Notes: generated from the letters alone by a model not told the origin. A stretch of 64,000 nucleotides of DNA from CAXSBR01 sp964252015 (GCA_964252015.1 CAXULW010000010.1:68824-132823); one strand, 5' to 3'. Shown: positions 43,746 to 53,044, counted from the stretch's first letter. Program-made: numbers and translations.

Positions 43746-45462
43746 ACTGTCCCGGGCGCGATACGCCCAGCTCTACGGCCCGACCGTCGGCGACCGGGTC
43801 CGGCTGGCCGACACCGACCTGCTCATCGAGGTCACCGAGGACCGTGCCGGTGGGCCCGGCCCGAACGCCGGCGAAGAGGCCGTGTTCGGTGGCGGCAAGG
43901 TCATCCGGGAGTCCATGGGCCAGGCCATGAACACCCGCGCGGAAGGGACACCCGACCTCGTCATCACCGGCGTCGTCGTACTCGACCACTGGGGCGTGAT
44001 CAAAGCCGACGTCGGCGTGCGGGACGGGCGCATCGTCGCCCTCGGCAAGGCCGGCAACCCGGACACGATGGACGGCGTCCACCCCGACCTGGTCATCGGC
44101 CCGTCCACCGAGATCCTCGCCGGCAACGGCAAGATCCTCACCGCGGGCGGCGTGGACTCCCACGTCCACATGATCGCGCCGCAACAGATCCCGGTGGCCC
44201 TGGCCGCGGGGATGACCACGCTGATCGGCGGCGGCACCGGACCCGCTGACGGCACGAAGGCCACGACGGTCGTCCCCGGTGCATTCTGGTTCGACGCGAT
44301 GAACGCCGCGTTGACCGAATGGCCGGTGAACGTTGCCCTGCTGGGTAAGGGAAACACCGCAAATCCGGATGCCTTGTGGGAACAGCTGCGCGCCGGTGCG
44401 TCGGGTTTCAAACTGCACGAGGACTGGGGCACCACGCCCGCGGCCATCGACGCCTGCCTGACCGTGGCCATCGACGCCGGGGTGCAGGTGGCCATTCACA
44501 CGGACACGTTGAACGAGGCCGGCTACCTGGAATCCACCTTGGCCGCGATCGACGGCCGCCCCATCCACACGTACCACACCGAGGGGGCCGGCGGCGGGCA
44601 CGCACCGGACATCATCAAGGTCGCCTCGCACGCCAACGTCTTGCCGTCCTCGACCAACCCGACCCGTCCCTACACGGGCAACACCCTGGACGAACACCTC
44701 GACATGTTGATGGTGTGCCACCACCTGAATCCCTCGTTGCCCGAGGACCTGGCCTTCGCCGAGAGCCGCATCCGTCCGTCCACGATGGCGGCCGAGGACG
44801 TGCTGCACGACCTCGGCGCTATCTCCATGATCGGTTCGGATTCCCAGGCCATGGGCCGCATCGGCGAGACGATCATCCGGACCTGGCAGACCGCGCACGT
44901 GATGAAGCGGCGCCGCGGCTCGTTGCCCGGCGACGGCGCCGCCGACAACCACCGCGCCCGCCGCTACGTGGCCAAGTACACGATCGCCCCGGCGGTCACC
45001 CACGGCCTGGACGACGAGATCGGCTCGGTGGAGAAAGGGAAGCTGGCCGATCTGGTGCTCTGGGACCCGGCGTTCTTCGGTGTCCGGCCCGAGGTCGTCA
45101 TCAAGTCCGGCGTCATCGCCTACGCCAACATGGGCGACGCCAACGCCTCGATCCCCACCCCGCAGCCGCAGCTGGCTCGGCCGATGTTCGGCAGCTACGG
45201 CACGCTGCCGGCGCAACTCGGGCGCCACTTCGTCTCCGCGGCCGCGCTGGCGGACGGCATCGCCGAGCGCTGGGACCACCACCGGCCGTTGGTGGCGACC
45301 AAGGACGTGCGGCACCTGACCAAGGCCGACCTGCCCGAGAACGACGCGTTGCCGTCCATCGAGGTCGACAGTGAATCGTTCGAGGTCCACGTCGACGGCG
45401 AGCTGATCGAGGCCCACCCGGCCACCGAGTTGCCCATGGCTCGCCGTTACTTCCTCTTCTGA
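43738..45462 (+). CDS. ureC: Urease alpha (catalytic) subunit
   Basis: 574 residues. Hydrolyses urea to ammonia and carbamate at a dinickel centre. Nickel ligands H142 and H144 in GVDSHVHMIAPQQ, the carbamylated K225 in GASGFKLHEDWG, H280-region THYHTEGAGGGHAPD, flap cysteine C327 in MVCHHLNPS and D368 in GSDSQAMGR are all present. Start at 43738 (MAELSRARYAQLYGP) matches family N-termini and overlaps the ureAB stop. Confidence 0.97.
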   Translation: MAELSRARYAQLYGPTVGDRVRLADTDLLIEVTEDRAGGPGPNAGEEAVFGGGKVIRESMGQAMNTRAEGTPDLVITGVVVLDHWGVIKADVGVRDGRIVALGKAGNPDTMDGVHPDLVIGPSTEILAGNGKILTAGGVDSHVHMIAPQQIPVALAAGMTTLIGGGTGPADGTKATTVVPGAFWFDAMNAALTEWPVNVALLGKGNTANPDALWEQLRAGASGFKLHEDWGTTPAAIDACLTVAIDAGVQVAIHTDTLNEAGYLESTLAAIDGRPIHTYHTEGAGGGHAPDIIKVASHANVLPSSTNPTRPYTGNTLDEHLDMLMVCHHLNPSLPEDLAFAESRIRPSTMAAEDVLHDLGAISMIGSDSQAMGRIGETIIRTWQTAHVMKRRRGSLPGDGAADNHRARRYVAKYTIAPAVTHGLDDEIGSVEKGKLADLVLWDPAFFGVRPEVVIKSGVIAYANMGDANASIPTPQPQLARPMFGSYGTLPAQLGRHFVSAAALADGIAERWDHHRPLVATKDVRHLTKADLPENDALPSIEVDSESFEVHVDGELIEAHPATELPMARRYFLF

Positions 45463-46151
45463 TGCCGATGGACGTCACCAGCCTGGTCCTGCTCCTGCTC
45501 GATTCCCGCTCCCCCGCGGGCGGTCACAGCCATTCCGGTGGCCTGGAGGCGGCGGTGACGGCCGGCTACATAAGGGATGTGGCCGACGTCGAGGACTTCT
45601 GCCGCGGCCGGCTGCGCACGTCGGGACGGGTCAGTGCGGGCGCGGCGGCGGCGGGCGCGCGGCTGGCTCTGACCTGCGCCGATGGCCCGGCCTGGCAGGC
45701 GTTGGACGCGGAGGTATCGGCTCGAACGCCGTCCCCGGCCGCCCGGGCCGCGTCGCGCCAGCTCGGGGCCGGGCTGCGCCGGCTGGTGCGCGCGATGCTC
45801 CCGGACGCCGGCCTGGACGCGTTGTGGAGCGCCGTCGCCCCGGACGCGCCGCACCACCCGCTCGTGCTCGGCGCAGCCGTCGCGAAGGCCACCGATCGGT
45901 CTGGCGCCGCCGGCCTTGCGGCCCGGGCGGCCGCGTTGGGCGTCTGTGCCGCTCCCGCCTCAGCCGCGGTGCGACTGCTCGGACTCGACCCCTACGCGGT
46001 GCACGCCATGCTGGCCCGGCTGGCCGTCGAGATCGACGCTGTGGCCGATCAGGCCGCGTTTGCGGACGACTTACCCTGCGACGGGGCGCCCGCCCTCGAC
46101 CTGCTCGCCGACCTGCACGCCACCGCGGAGGTGCGTCTCTTTGCGTCCTGA
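45462..46151 (+). CDS. ureF: Urease accessory protein UreF
   Basis: 229 residues, helical. Family blocks LLLLDSRSPAGGHSHSGGLEAAV near the N-terminus and DPYAVHAMLARLAVEIDAVADQA near the C-terminus. UreF acts as the GTPase-activating partner of UreG during nickel insertion, within the UreDFG complex on the apoenzyme. The start codon overlaps the ureC stop (TGATG). Confidence 0.9.
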   Translation: MPMDVTSLVLLLLDSRSPAGGHSHSGGLEAAVTAGYIRDVADVEDFCRGRLRTSGRVSAGAAAAGARLALTCADGPAWQALDAEVSARTPSPAARAASRQLGAGLRRLVRAMLPDAGLDALWSAVAPDAPHHPLVLGAAVAKATDRSGAAGLAARAAALGVCAAPASAAVRLLGLDPYAVHAMLARLAVEIDAVADQAAFADDLPCDGAPALDLLADLHATAEVRLFAS

Positions 46152-46182
46152 TCGCCTTATCCCGTATGGGCTTCGTCCGCCG

Positions 46183-46851
46183 ATGCACTACGACGAGAAC
46201 GCCCACAACCACGACGCCAGCGCCCACGTCGACGGCCCGGCCGGCGCCACCGTGCCGCGCATCGGCATCGGCGGTCCGGTGGGCAGCGGCAAGACCGCGC
46301 TGGTGGCCGCGCTCTGCCGCAGCCTGTCGGACGAGCTGAGCATCGCCGTCGTCACCAACGACATCTACACGACCGAGGACGCGGAGTTCCTGCGTCGTGC
46401 GGGCGTGCTGCCCGACGAACGCATCCGGGCCGTGCAGACCGGCGCCTGCCCGCACACCGCGATCCGCGACGACATCAGCGCCAACCTCGACGCGGTCGAA
46501 CAGTTGGAGACCGAGTACCCCGACCTCGATCTGGTCCTGGTGGAGAGCGGCGGCGACAACCTGACCGCGACGTTCTCCTACGGCCTGGTCCACCGCCAGA
46601 TCTTCGTCATCGACGTGGCCGGTGGGGACAAGGTGCCGCGCAAGGGCGGCCCCGGCGTCACCCGCTCAGACCTGCTCGTGATCAACAAGACCGACCTCGC
46701 CCCGCTGGTCGGAGCCGACCTCGCGGTGATGGCCCGCGACGCCGGTGCCGTCCGCGCCGACCGTCCCGTGTTGTTCACGTCATTGACCGACGATCCCGGC
46801 GCGGTCGACGTCACCGCGTGGGTGCGCGGCGTGCAGCGGGAACTGGCCTGA
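46183..46851 (+). CDS. ureG: Urease accessory GTPase UreG
   Basis: 222 residues. P-loop GPVGSGKT (31-38), nickel/zinc-related CPH in GACPHTAIRDD, switch motif ESGGDNLTATFS and NKTD guanine specificity motif. A His-rich N-terminus (HYDENAHNHDASAH) may store nickel, a feature that could partly replace the missing UreE. ATG at 46183 lies 31 bp after ureF. Confidence 0.95.
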   Translation: MHYDENAHNHDASAHVDGPAGATVPRIGIGGPVGSGKTALVAALCRSLSDELSIAVVTNDIYTTEDAEFLRRAGVLPDERIRAVQTGACPHTAIRDDISANLDAVEQLETEYPDLDLVLVESGGDNLTATFSYGLVHRQIFVIDVAGGDKVPRKGGPGVTRSDLLVINKTDLAPLVGADLAVMARDAGAVRADRPVLFTSLTDDPGAVDVTAWVRGVQRELA

Positions 46852-46879
46852 GCGGCCCGGGCCTGCCGGCGACGCCACG

Positions 46880-47635
46880 GTGATCGCACGGACCCAGGTC
46901 GTGGTCGAGGCCGGCGGTCGGCTGAGCCGGCTGCGGGCCGAACCGCCGCTGACCGTTCGCCGCGTACACGCCGAGCGGCGCGACAGTTGCGCGCTGTGCC
47001 TGGTGGGCACCGCCGCCGGTCCGCTGGCCGGCGACGACCTCGCCCTGGAACTCCGGCTCGGACCGGAAGCGCGGGCGACGCTCACCGCCGCCGGCGCGGC
47101 CATCGCCCAGGGCTCGCCCCGCCCCGGCGGCCGTGACGACGGCGCCCCGAGCCGGCTGGCCATGAACGTCTCGCTGGACGAGAACGCCGTCCTCGACGCC
47201 GACCCGGGCCCGCTCGTCGTCTGCGCCGGCGCCCGCGTGGACGTCCGCGTGTCCATCGCCATGGCCGCGTCGGCCTCGGTGCGTTGGCGGGAGCTGATCG
47301 TGCTGGGACGCACGGGCGCGCCGCCCGGTGCGGCCACGATCCGGTGGGACGTCGAGCGCGCGGGACTGGCGGTGCTGCGCCAGTTCGTCGACCTGACCGA
47401 TCCCGGGCTGATGGCCTGGCCCGGTCTGCTGGCCGGTCGGCGGGTGGTGGCCACCGCGTTCGTCGCCGGCCCCGAGCTGGACGCCACCCTCACCATCGCC
47501 GGGCCGACCGCGATGGCCCAGCCGCTGGACCCGCACGCGCTGCTGATCACCGTCCTGGCCGACGACGCCGCATCCGCGCTGCGCCAACTGGACGATCTCA
47601 CCGCCGACGTCGAGACCCTCTGCTCGGTTCGCTGA
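46880..47635 (+). CDS. ureD: Urease accessory protein UreD
   Basis: 251 residues. Beta-rich scaffold binding apourease and UreFG. Recognisable segments include the N-terminal GGRLSRLRAEPPLTVRRV, GTAAGPLAGDDLALELRLG (the conserved GGDxL-like turn) and RWRELIVLGRTG. It lies last in the operon. No ureE gene is found downstream or elsewhere in the window. Confidence 0.88.
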   Translation: MIARTQVVVEAGGRLSRLRAEPPLTVRRVHAERRDSCALCLVGTAAGPLAGDDLALELRLGPEARATLTAAGAAIAQGSPRPGGRDDGAPSRLAMNVSLDENAVLDADPGPLVVCAGARVDVRVSIAMAASASVRWRELIVLGRTGAPPGAATIRWDVERAGLAVLRQFVDLTDPGLMAWPGLLAGRRVVATAFVAGPELDATLTIAGPTAMAQPLDPHALLITVLADDAASALRQLDDLTADVETLCSVR

Positions 47636-47701
47636 GCCCTGGCTTCGATCACGAGCGGGGCGGCTTGTGCCGCGCCCCGATTGCCGAAACAATCGCCAGC
47701 G

Positions 47702-48541
47702 ATGGCTCTGATCCGGTGTGAGTTCTTCTCGGACGTGCTCGGGCTGAGCACGTCCATGCACGTGATCCTGCCGCAGCAGACGTCGGCCCAGATCGGCCTG
47801 ACCGGGGCCACGCTGGCCGGCGACAACCCGACCCTCTACCTGCTCCACGGGCTCAGTGACGACGACTCGATCTGGCTGCGGCGGACGTCGATCGAGCGCT
47901 ACGTCGCGCCGCTGGGTCTGGCCGTGGTCATGCCGCAGGTGCACCGCAGCTTCTACCGGGACGAGGCCTACGGCAACCGCTACTGGACGTTCCTCAGCAC
48001 CGAACTGCCGGAGATCTGCCGCGGCTTCTTCCACCTGTCGCAGCGCCGCGAGGACACCTTCGTCGCCGGTCTTTCGATGGGCGGCTACGGCGCGCTGAAC
48101 TGGGCCCTGCGTCAGCCGGAGCGCTTCGCCGCGGCCGCCAGCCTGTCCGGCGTGGTCGAACTGCCAGAGATGGACGGATGGCGCGACGGCGATCTCGATC
48201 CGCGGATGTGGGCCCGCATCTTCGGCGAGTCCCCGGCCCGCCGCCGCGACACCCACGACGACCTGCGCTGGCTGGCCGAGCAGGCCGTTGCTGACGGCGT
48301 CGACCTGCCAGAGCTGTACGTCGGATGCGGCACCGAAGACCGGCTATTCCCGCAGAACGAACTCTTCATCGATCAGCTGGCCCGCCTGGGCGTGTCGGTG
48401 CAGACGGACTTCGGCCCGGGTGATCACGAATGGGGCCTCTGGGATCAGATGATCCAGGACGTGCTGGCCTGGCTTCCGCTACGGCTGCCCGACGCGCCCG
48501 CAGCGATCGAACCCGCGACCGGCCTCGCCGCCGACACCTGA
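47702..48541 (+). CDS. Esterase D / S-formylglutathione-hydrolase-like alpha/beta hydrolase
   Basis: 279 residues. Nucleophile elbow GLSMGGYGALNWAL (Ser ~122), oxyanion region YLLHGLSDDDSIWLRRT, and a catalytic His near FGPGDHEWGLWDQ. The pattern matches putative tributyrin esterases of the esterase D family. Substrate probably a short acyl ester. The start at 47702 is taken from MALIRCEFFSDVLG, the family N-terminus. Confidence 0.85.
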   Translation: MALIRCEFFSDVLGLSTSMHVILPQQTSAQIGLTGATLAGDNPTLYLLHGLSDDDSIWLRRTSIERYVAPLGLAVVMPQVHRSFYRDEAYGNRYWTFLSTELPEICRGFFHLSQRREDTFVAGLSMGGYGALNWALRQPERFAAAASLSGVVELPEMDGWRDGDLDPRMWARIFGESPARRRDTHDDLRWLAEQAVADGVDLPELYVGCGTEDRLFPQNELFIDQLARLGVSVQTDFGPGDHEWGLWDQMIQDVLAWLPLRLPDAPAAIEPATGLAADT

Positions 48542-48606
48542 CCTCAGCTCGGGATGAGCGCGACCTCGCCGGCGCGTCGGGGTCAGGAGCGCGCCACGGC
48601 AGACTT

Positions 48607-49062
48607 TCATGGGCAAGTCGGCGGAATGGCTCCAGGCCCGAGATCGGCCGTCAGCCACCGATGCGGGCGCAGGAAGATCGCGACCTGCTCGCCCAGTTGC
48701 GCACCAGCGAATTGAATGTAGGCGGAGATCTCGTCCGCGGGCAGATAGCGCTCAGTGATCTCCAGCAACAACGCATCAGTCGCGGGCACGGTGCGGGTGA
48801 CCGGTCCCTCCACCGATACATACCTAACGGTGGGCATGACCCGGTCAACCATCAGGCTGAAACGCCCGGCGGCTCCGATGAGCTCGGCCTTACGAGACCT
48901 GGCCTCGGTCAGCACCCATGCCTCGCCGCCCGGCGCATATTGATACCAGATCGGCAGGGTGAACGGGCCCCGACCTGCCCCGGCAGATACTGACAAGGCC
49001 GCGACATGCGGTTCAGCCAAGAAGGCTTCACGATCGCGCACAGACAAGCTGCCATCCGTCAT
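48607..49062 (-). CDS. Pyridoxamine 5'-phosphate oxidase-like FMN-binding protein
   Basis: 151 residues, single split-barrel domain. Opens VRDREAFLAEPHVAALSVSAGAGRGPFTLPIWYQYAPGGEAWVLT, the typical F420/FMN-binding beta barrel beginning, and continues RYVSVEGPVTRTVPATD. Actinobacterial members bind FMN or F420 and reduce diverse small molecules. Convergent with the esterase gene; 49063-49191 has no gene. Confidence 0.8.
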   Translation of the reverse strand: MTDGSLSVRDREAFLAEPHVAALSVSAGAGRGPFTLPIWYQYAPGGEAWVLTEARSRKAELIGAAGRFSLMVDRVMPTVRYVSVEGPVTRTVPATDALLLEITERYLPADEISAYIQFAGAQLGEQVAIFLRPHRWLTADLGPGAIPPTCP

Positions 49063-49191
49063 GATCTGACCCTAAGCAACGGCTCTGACATGGGTGGTGG
49101 GCTCGAACCGAGTCTTCAATCGTGATCGGCGAGATGCGCGGTGCCTGCTCGGACTATCTCGAAGTCACGGCGCTGCTGGCCCGCGTAAAAC

Positions 49192-50205
49192 TCAACTGGG
49201 GATGACCGCGACCTTGCCGGCCCGGCCGCCGTCGACCAGCTGGTAGGCCTCGTCGGCCTGTTCGAGATCGAAACGGTGGGTGACGACCACCTCGGGATGC
49301 AGGTCCCACACAGCCAGCCGCTCGACCAGCTCGGCCATCCGGCCGACGCTGCTCACCCACGAACCCACCAGGGTGAGCTGGCCGTGGATCACGTCGTGGC
49401 TCACGTCAATAGTGACGTCGCCGCCCTCACCGACGAACGCCATCCGGCCCCATCGCCGCAACCCTGTGATCGCGGTCATCCGGCCCGGAGCCGAACCGGA
49501 GCAGTCCACCGCCGTGGTCACGCCGAGAGACCGCGCCTCGTCGGGTGAGACGACGTCGTCCACGGCGCCGACCTCGAGCGCCAGCTGACCGCGCTCGGTG
49601 GCCGGGTCGACGCCGTAGACGCGGGTGGCGCCGAGCTTCTTGCCCAGCAACCCGGCGGCCAGGCCGACCGGACCCAACCCGGTGATGAGCAGGCTGTCCG
49701 CACCGGACACGTCGATGCGCCGAAGGGCCTCGTAGGCCGTGCTGAACCCGCAGGCCACGCACGCCCCGTCGACGAACGTCAGCATGTCGGGCATGACGAC
49801 GCAGCTGGCCTCCTCGGCGAGCAGGAAGTCGGCGTGGCCGCCGTCGCGCTGCCAGCCGTACGCGGCGCGGGAGTCCGCCTCGCAGCTGATGTAATAACCC
49901 TGGCGACACTCGGCGCACTGACCGCAGCCGGTGATGTGGTAGACCGCCACCCGGTCGCCGACCTGTACGCGCCGGGTGCCGGGACCGAGCGCCACCACCT
50001 CGCCCGCGGGCTCGTGGCCGGCGATGACGTCCTGGTAGGCCTCAGGTCCGGAGCCGAGGTGCTCACGGTAGATGGCGCGCACGTCACTGCCGCAGATGGT
50101 CGAGGCACGGACGGCGAGCAGCACCTGGCCCGGTCCGGGCTCGGGCGTCGGGACGTCGTCTCGAATGATCGTCTTGCTGCCACCGGGCAGGTACACACCA
50201 CGCAT
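49192..50205 (-). CDS. Zinc-dependent sorbitol/threonine-type dehydrogenase
   Basis: 337 residues. Catalytic zinc ligands in STICGSDVRAIYREH and IAGHEPAGEV; structural zinc lobe CGQCAECRQGYYISC; NAD motif ITGLGPVGLAAGLLGKKLGA. Polyol or L-threonine-like oxidation is plausible. Start at 50205 (MRGVYLPGGS) is favoured; a frame to 50346 is too long. It is divergent from the Gfo/Idh/MocA gene, and the two may act in sequence on the same sugar or inositol. Confidence 0.88.
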   Translation of the reverse strand: MRGVYLPGGSKTIIRDDVPTPEPGPGQVLLAVRASTICGSDVRAIYREHLGSGPEAYQDVIAGHEPAGEVVALGPGTRRVQVGDRVAVYHITGCGQCAECRQGYYISCEADSRAAYGWQRDGGHADFLLAEEASCVVMPDMLTFVDGACVACGFSTAYEALRRIDVSGADSLLITGLGPVGLAAGLLGKKLGATRVYGVDPATERGQLALEVGAVDDVVSPDEARSLGVTTAVDCSGSAPGRMTAITGLRRWGRMAFVGEGGDVTIDVSHDVIHGQLTLVGSWVSSVGRMAELVERLAVWDLHPEVVVTHRFDLEQADEAYQLVDGGRAGKVAVIPS

Positions 50206-50284
50206 CCTCGCCACTATGCCGTGCCCGCCGGCCTGGATCGAGGCGGGTTCACCCGCACCACCGGGATCGGCCAGACTGACGCCC

Positions 50285-51298
50285 ATGAGTGATTCGTCTG
50301 CGCCGCCGTCCGTCATCCGTTGGGGCATCGCTGGGCCGGGCCGCATCGCCGAGTCCTTGGCCGGTGACTTCCCGCACGTGCCCGGCGCCGAACTGACCGC
50401 GGTCGGCTCGCGATCGCTGGAGCGGGCTGAGGCCTTTGCCGGTCGCCACGGCGCGGCGCGCGCCTACGGTTCCTACTCCGAGCTGATGGCCGACCCCGAG
50501 GTCGACGTCATCTACATCGCCACGCCGCACCCGCAGCACCACGGCATCGCGGTGGCGGCATTGCGCGCGGGTAAAGGCGTCCTGGTCGAGAAGTCGTTCA
50601 CGGCCACCGTTGCGGGCGCGCAGGACATCGTCAGCACGGCCCACGCCACCGGCGGGTTCGCCATGGAAGCGATGTGGACGCGATTCCAGCCCGCCATCGT
50701 CCGGATGCGGGAGCTGCTGGCCGACGACGCGATCGGCACCGTGTTGTCCGTGCAGGCCGACCTCGGCGTGACCAAGGCCTTCGACCCGAAGGACCGGTTG
50801 TTCAACCCTGCTCTCGGCGGCGGTTCGATCCTCGATCTGGGTGTCTATGTCGTGTCGTTCGCGCAGATGGTCGTGGGTGCGCCAGAGCGGGTCGCCGCGG
50901 CCGGCACGATCGGTCCGTCCGGCGTGGAGATCGACGCGGCCATCCTGCTCGGCTTCCCCAGCGGCGCCACGGCCACGCTGACCACCTCGCTGCACAGCCC
51001 CCTACCGGGGCACGCGCGTGTGTTCGGTACCAAGGGCTGGATCGACGTCCTCCCCCGGTTCCACCACCCGGAGAAGATCGTCCTGCACCGCCCCGATGTC
51101 GACCCCGAAACGATCACCGCGCCGCACATCGGCGGCGGCTACGCCCACGAGCTCATCGAGGTCACCGACTGCATCCGCGCCGGTCGCGACGAGAGCGCAA
51201 TCATGCCGCTGGCCGATTCCGTGGCCGTGCAGGAGGTATTGAACGAGGTCCTGAGCCAGCTCGGCATCCATCCGGCCGAGGACGCCACCGTCATCTGA
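50285..51298 (+). CDS. Gfo/Idh/MocA family oxidoreductase
   Basis: 337 residues. N-terminal Rossmann fold WGIAGPGRIAESLAGDF, then the conserved EKSFTATVAGAQ (E-K-P/S-type motif holding catalytic Lys) and GGGSILDLGVYVVSFAQ in the C-terminal beta-sheet domain with DLGVY supplying the His/Asp position. It uses NAD(P) to oxidise a sugar, inositol or dihydrodiol. The start is at 50285, directly divergent from the zinc dehydrogenase, 80 bp apart. Confidence 0.88.
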   Translation: MSDSSAPPSVIRWGIAGPGRIAESLAGDFPHVPGAELTAVGSRSLERAEAFAGRHGAARAYGSYSELMADPEVDVIYIATPHPQHHGIAVAALRAGKGVLVEKSFTATVAGAQDIVSTAHATGGFAMEAMWTRFQPAIVRMRELLADDAIGTVLSVQADLGVTKAFDPKDRLFNPALGGGSILDLGVYVVSFAQMVVGAPERVAAAGTIGPSGVEIDAAILLGFPSGATATLTTSLHSPLPGHARVFGTKGWIDVLPRFHHPEKIVLHRPDVDPETITAPHIGGGYAHELIEVTDCIRAGRDESAIMPLADSVAVQEVLNEVLSQLGIHPAEDATVI

Positions 51299-51307
51299 CC
51301 ATTTCGC

Positions 51308-51371
51308 CGACTTCGCGCCTGCCAGGGACGTGCGGGATGACCCGTCAGCGTCCCTGGCGGGCGCGAAGTCG
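51308..51371. repeat. 64-bp palindromic repeat, copy 3
   Basis: Arms 51308-51330 and 51349-51371 pair in 22 of 23 positions (CGACTTCGCGCC, GCCAGGGACG); 18-base loop containing CGGGATGACCCG. Lies between convergent genes (Gfo/Idh/MocA and LysR). Best-preserved copy. Confidence 0.85.
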
Positions 51372-51375
51372 GAAA

Positions 51376-52308
51376 TTAATGGCCGGCGGCGGCGTCGAGG
51401 CGCTTGCGGACGTGGGTCGGCATGAGGCGCGCTTCCTGCGCCACCAGGGTCTCGAACCGGGTGACCAGCGGGTCCGGCTGTTCCCGGGTGTAGGTGTACA
51501 GCGGCCGTTGGATGACCGGGTCGGGCAGAAGCACCTGCCCGACCAGTCCTTCGGGGACCACCGACGCGGGTACCAGCGTCGGGCCGATTCCGGAGGCGGC
51601 GAGTAACGGGGCGGTGGCGGTCTGCTCGGTGCGCACGGCCACCCGGGGATGGAAACCCTGTAGGGCGCTGGCCGCGTCCAAGACGTCGCCCAGCGCGTGG
51701 CCGGGTGCATAGTGCACCCACTGCTCGTCCGCCAGCGAGGCCAACCGGATCCGGCCATGGGTGAACTCGTCGGGGTCGGCGGGACGGTAATCCGCGGGCA
51801 GCACCACGAGCATGTCTTCCACGCCGAGCTCGGCGATCGGCCCGGTCCAGCCGGCCGGCGGGGTACCGATGGCCAGATCGGCCCCGCCCGCGGTCATCAC
51901 GGCGGCCAGCTCGGCCGAATTGCGGAATTCGAGCAGGCGGATCTGCACACCCGGATGGGACTGACGCCAGGAGCGCAGCACGCGGGGCAGGATCCCGTAG
52001 GCAACGGAGTAGACGGTGGCGATACGCAGCTCGCCGGACTGGCCGCGGGCGGCCCGTTGGGCGGCTCGTTCGGCTTCGACGGTGTCGGCCAGAGCCGCCC
52101 GGGCGTGCGGCAACATGGCCCGCCCGACCGGCGTCAAACCGTTGGACCGGCCGAGCCGTTCGAACAGCGGGCTGTCGATCGTGCGTTCCAGCGCCCGGAT
52201 CTGCTGGGACAGTGCGGGCTGGCTCACCCCGAGCACATCGGCCGCGATCGTGAACGATCCCTCGTCCACGACGGCGACGAAATACTCAAGCTGGCGCAGG
52301 CTGAGCAC
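51376..52308 (-). CDS. LysR-family transcriptional regulator
   Basis: 310 residues, the normal length. The N-terminal winged helix contains LEYFVAVVDEGSFTIAADVLGVSQPALSQQIRALERTI. The C-terminal periplasmic-binding-like effector domain begins RIATVYSVAYGILPRVL. The likely target is not clear because the upstream side faces a small hypothetical gene rather than a metabolic operon. Confidence 0.92.
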   Translation of the reverse strand: MLSLRQLEYFVAVVDEGSFTIAADVLGVSQPALSQQIRALERTIDSPLFERLGRSNGLTPVGRAMLPHARAALADTVEAERAAQRAARGQSGELRIATVYSVAYGILPRVLRSWRQSHPGVQIRLLEFRNSAELAAVMTAGGADLAIGTPPAGWTGPIAELGVEDMLVVLPADYRPADPDEFTHGRIRLASLADEQWVHYAPGHALGDVLDAASALQGFHPRVAVRTEQTATAPLLAASGIGPTLVPASVVPEGLVGQVLLPDPVIQRPLYTYTREQPDPLVTRFETLVAQEARLMPTHVRKRLDAAAGH

Positions 52309-52352
52309 CCCACGACCCTAACGGCCCAACGGCCGGTCAGGCGGTCAGGCGG

Positions 52353-52550
52353 TCAGGCGGCGGAACGGAGCCAGCGGCGACGCAGGTTGCGCTCGTCGGC
52401 GGCGTAGGAGTTCGAGATGTCGGTGGTGGCGTCGTCCCAACCCGCTTCGAGTGCGGCATTCAGCTGCCAGATGGCGGCTTCCTGCAGGCGCTCCAATTCG
52501 ACGGCGAGGTCAGCGGGGCCGGTGGAGGTTTGGTTAATCGTGTTGGTCAT
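52353..52550 (-). CDS. Small hypothetical protein, 65 residues
   Basis: Acidic, helical-looking peptide starting MTNTINQTSTGPADLAVELERLQEAAIWQLNAALEAGWDD, ending with basic RRRWLRSAA. No motif recognised. Its upstream DNA (52550-52680) is unusually AT-rich for this window and contains ATTAAACG, ATTTGGCC and TTTAATTATT-like words, consistent with a strong promoter. Upstream 52551-52669 has no other gene. Expression is supported only by the position of the AT-rich region and codon use. Confidence 0.5.
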   Translation of the reverse strand: MTNTINQTSTGPADLAVELERLQEAAIWQLNAALEAGWDDATTDISNSYAADERNLRRRWLRSAA

Positions 52551-52669
52551 GAGAACAATAGTCCGCGCATTCAGCGGCGAATACCAATAGAATTTACTTG
52601 GCCCACCGATAAGGCCACGTTATGGGCCGCGGTTTAAAATGATTAAACGAACGTTAGCATATTTGGCCT

Positions 52670-53044
52670 TTAATTATTCCCGCGTTTATGCACTCGTGGC
52701 GCCCCGGGGTTTCGGGCCAGCGCCAGTCCGGCCACCGCAGACGCACCGGCGACGGCCCCACTCGCGGACGCGGTACGCCACCATCGCGGGCGAACGAGCG
52801 CCAGGGCGACCATGCTGGCCAGGTGGGCGGCGTCCACGGCCGCGCCGAGGGTCAGCGTGGTTGGGTCCGCCCGGGCGGCGGTGAGCAGGCCCTGGCCGAT
52901 CTGGCGCGCACCCAGCAGCCGCACGATGATCGCCGGCGGCACCGGACCTCGGCTGAGACCGGCCACGAACCGCGGCGCCACGACCATGGCCGCACCGACG
53001 GCGACCTCGGCGTAAGCCAGGGCGCGAACAGCGGAGCCGGTCAC
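52670..53044 (-). CDS. Small polytopic membrane protein coupled to poxB
   Basis: 124 residues with about three to four hydrophobic segments, starting MTGSAVRALAYAEVAVGAAMVVAPRF. The start codon overlaps the poxB stop (ATGA), so both are translated together. No family recognised. A role anchoring or modulating the membrane-associated pyruvate oxidase is conceivable but unsupported. Confidence 0.65.
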   Translation of the reverse strand: MTGSAVRALAYAEVAVGAAMVVAPRFVAGLSRGPVPPAIIVRLLGARQIGQGLLTAARADPTTLTLGAAVDAAHLASMVALALVRPRWWRTASASGAVAGASAVAGLALARNPGAPRVHKRGNN

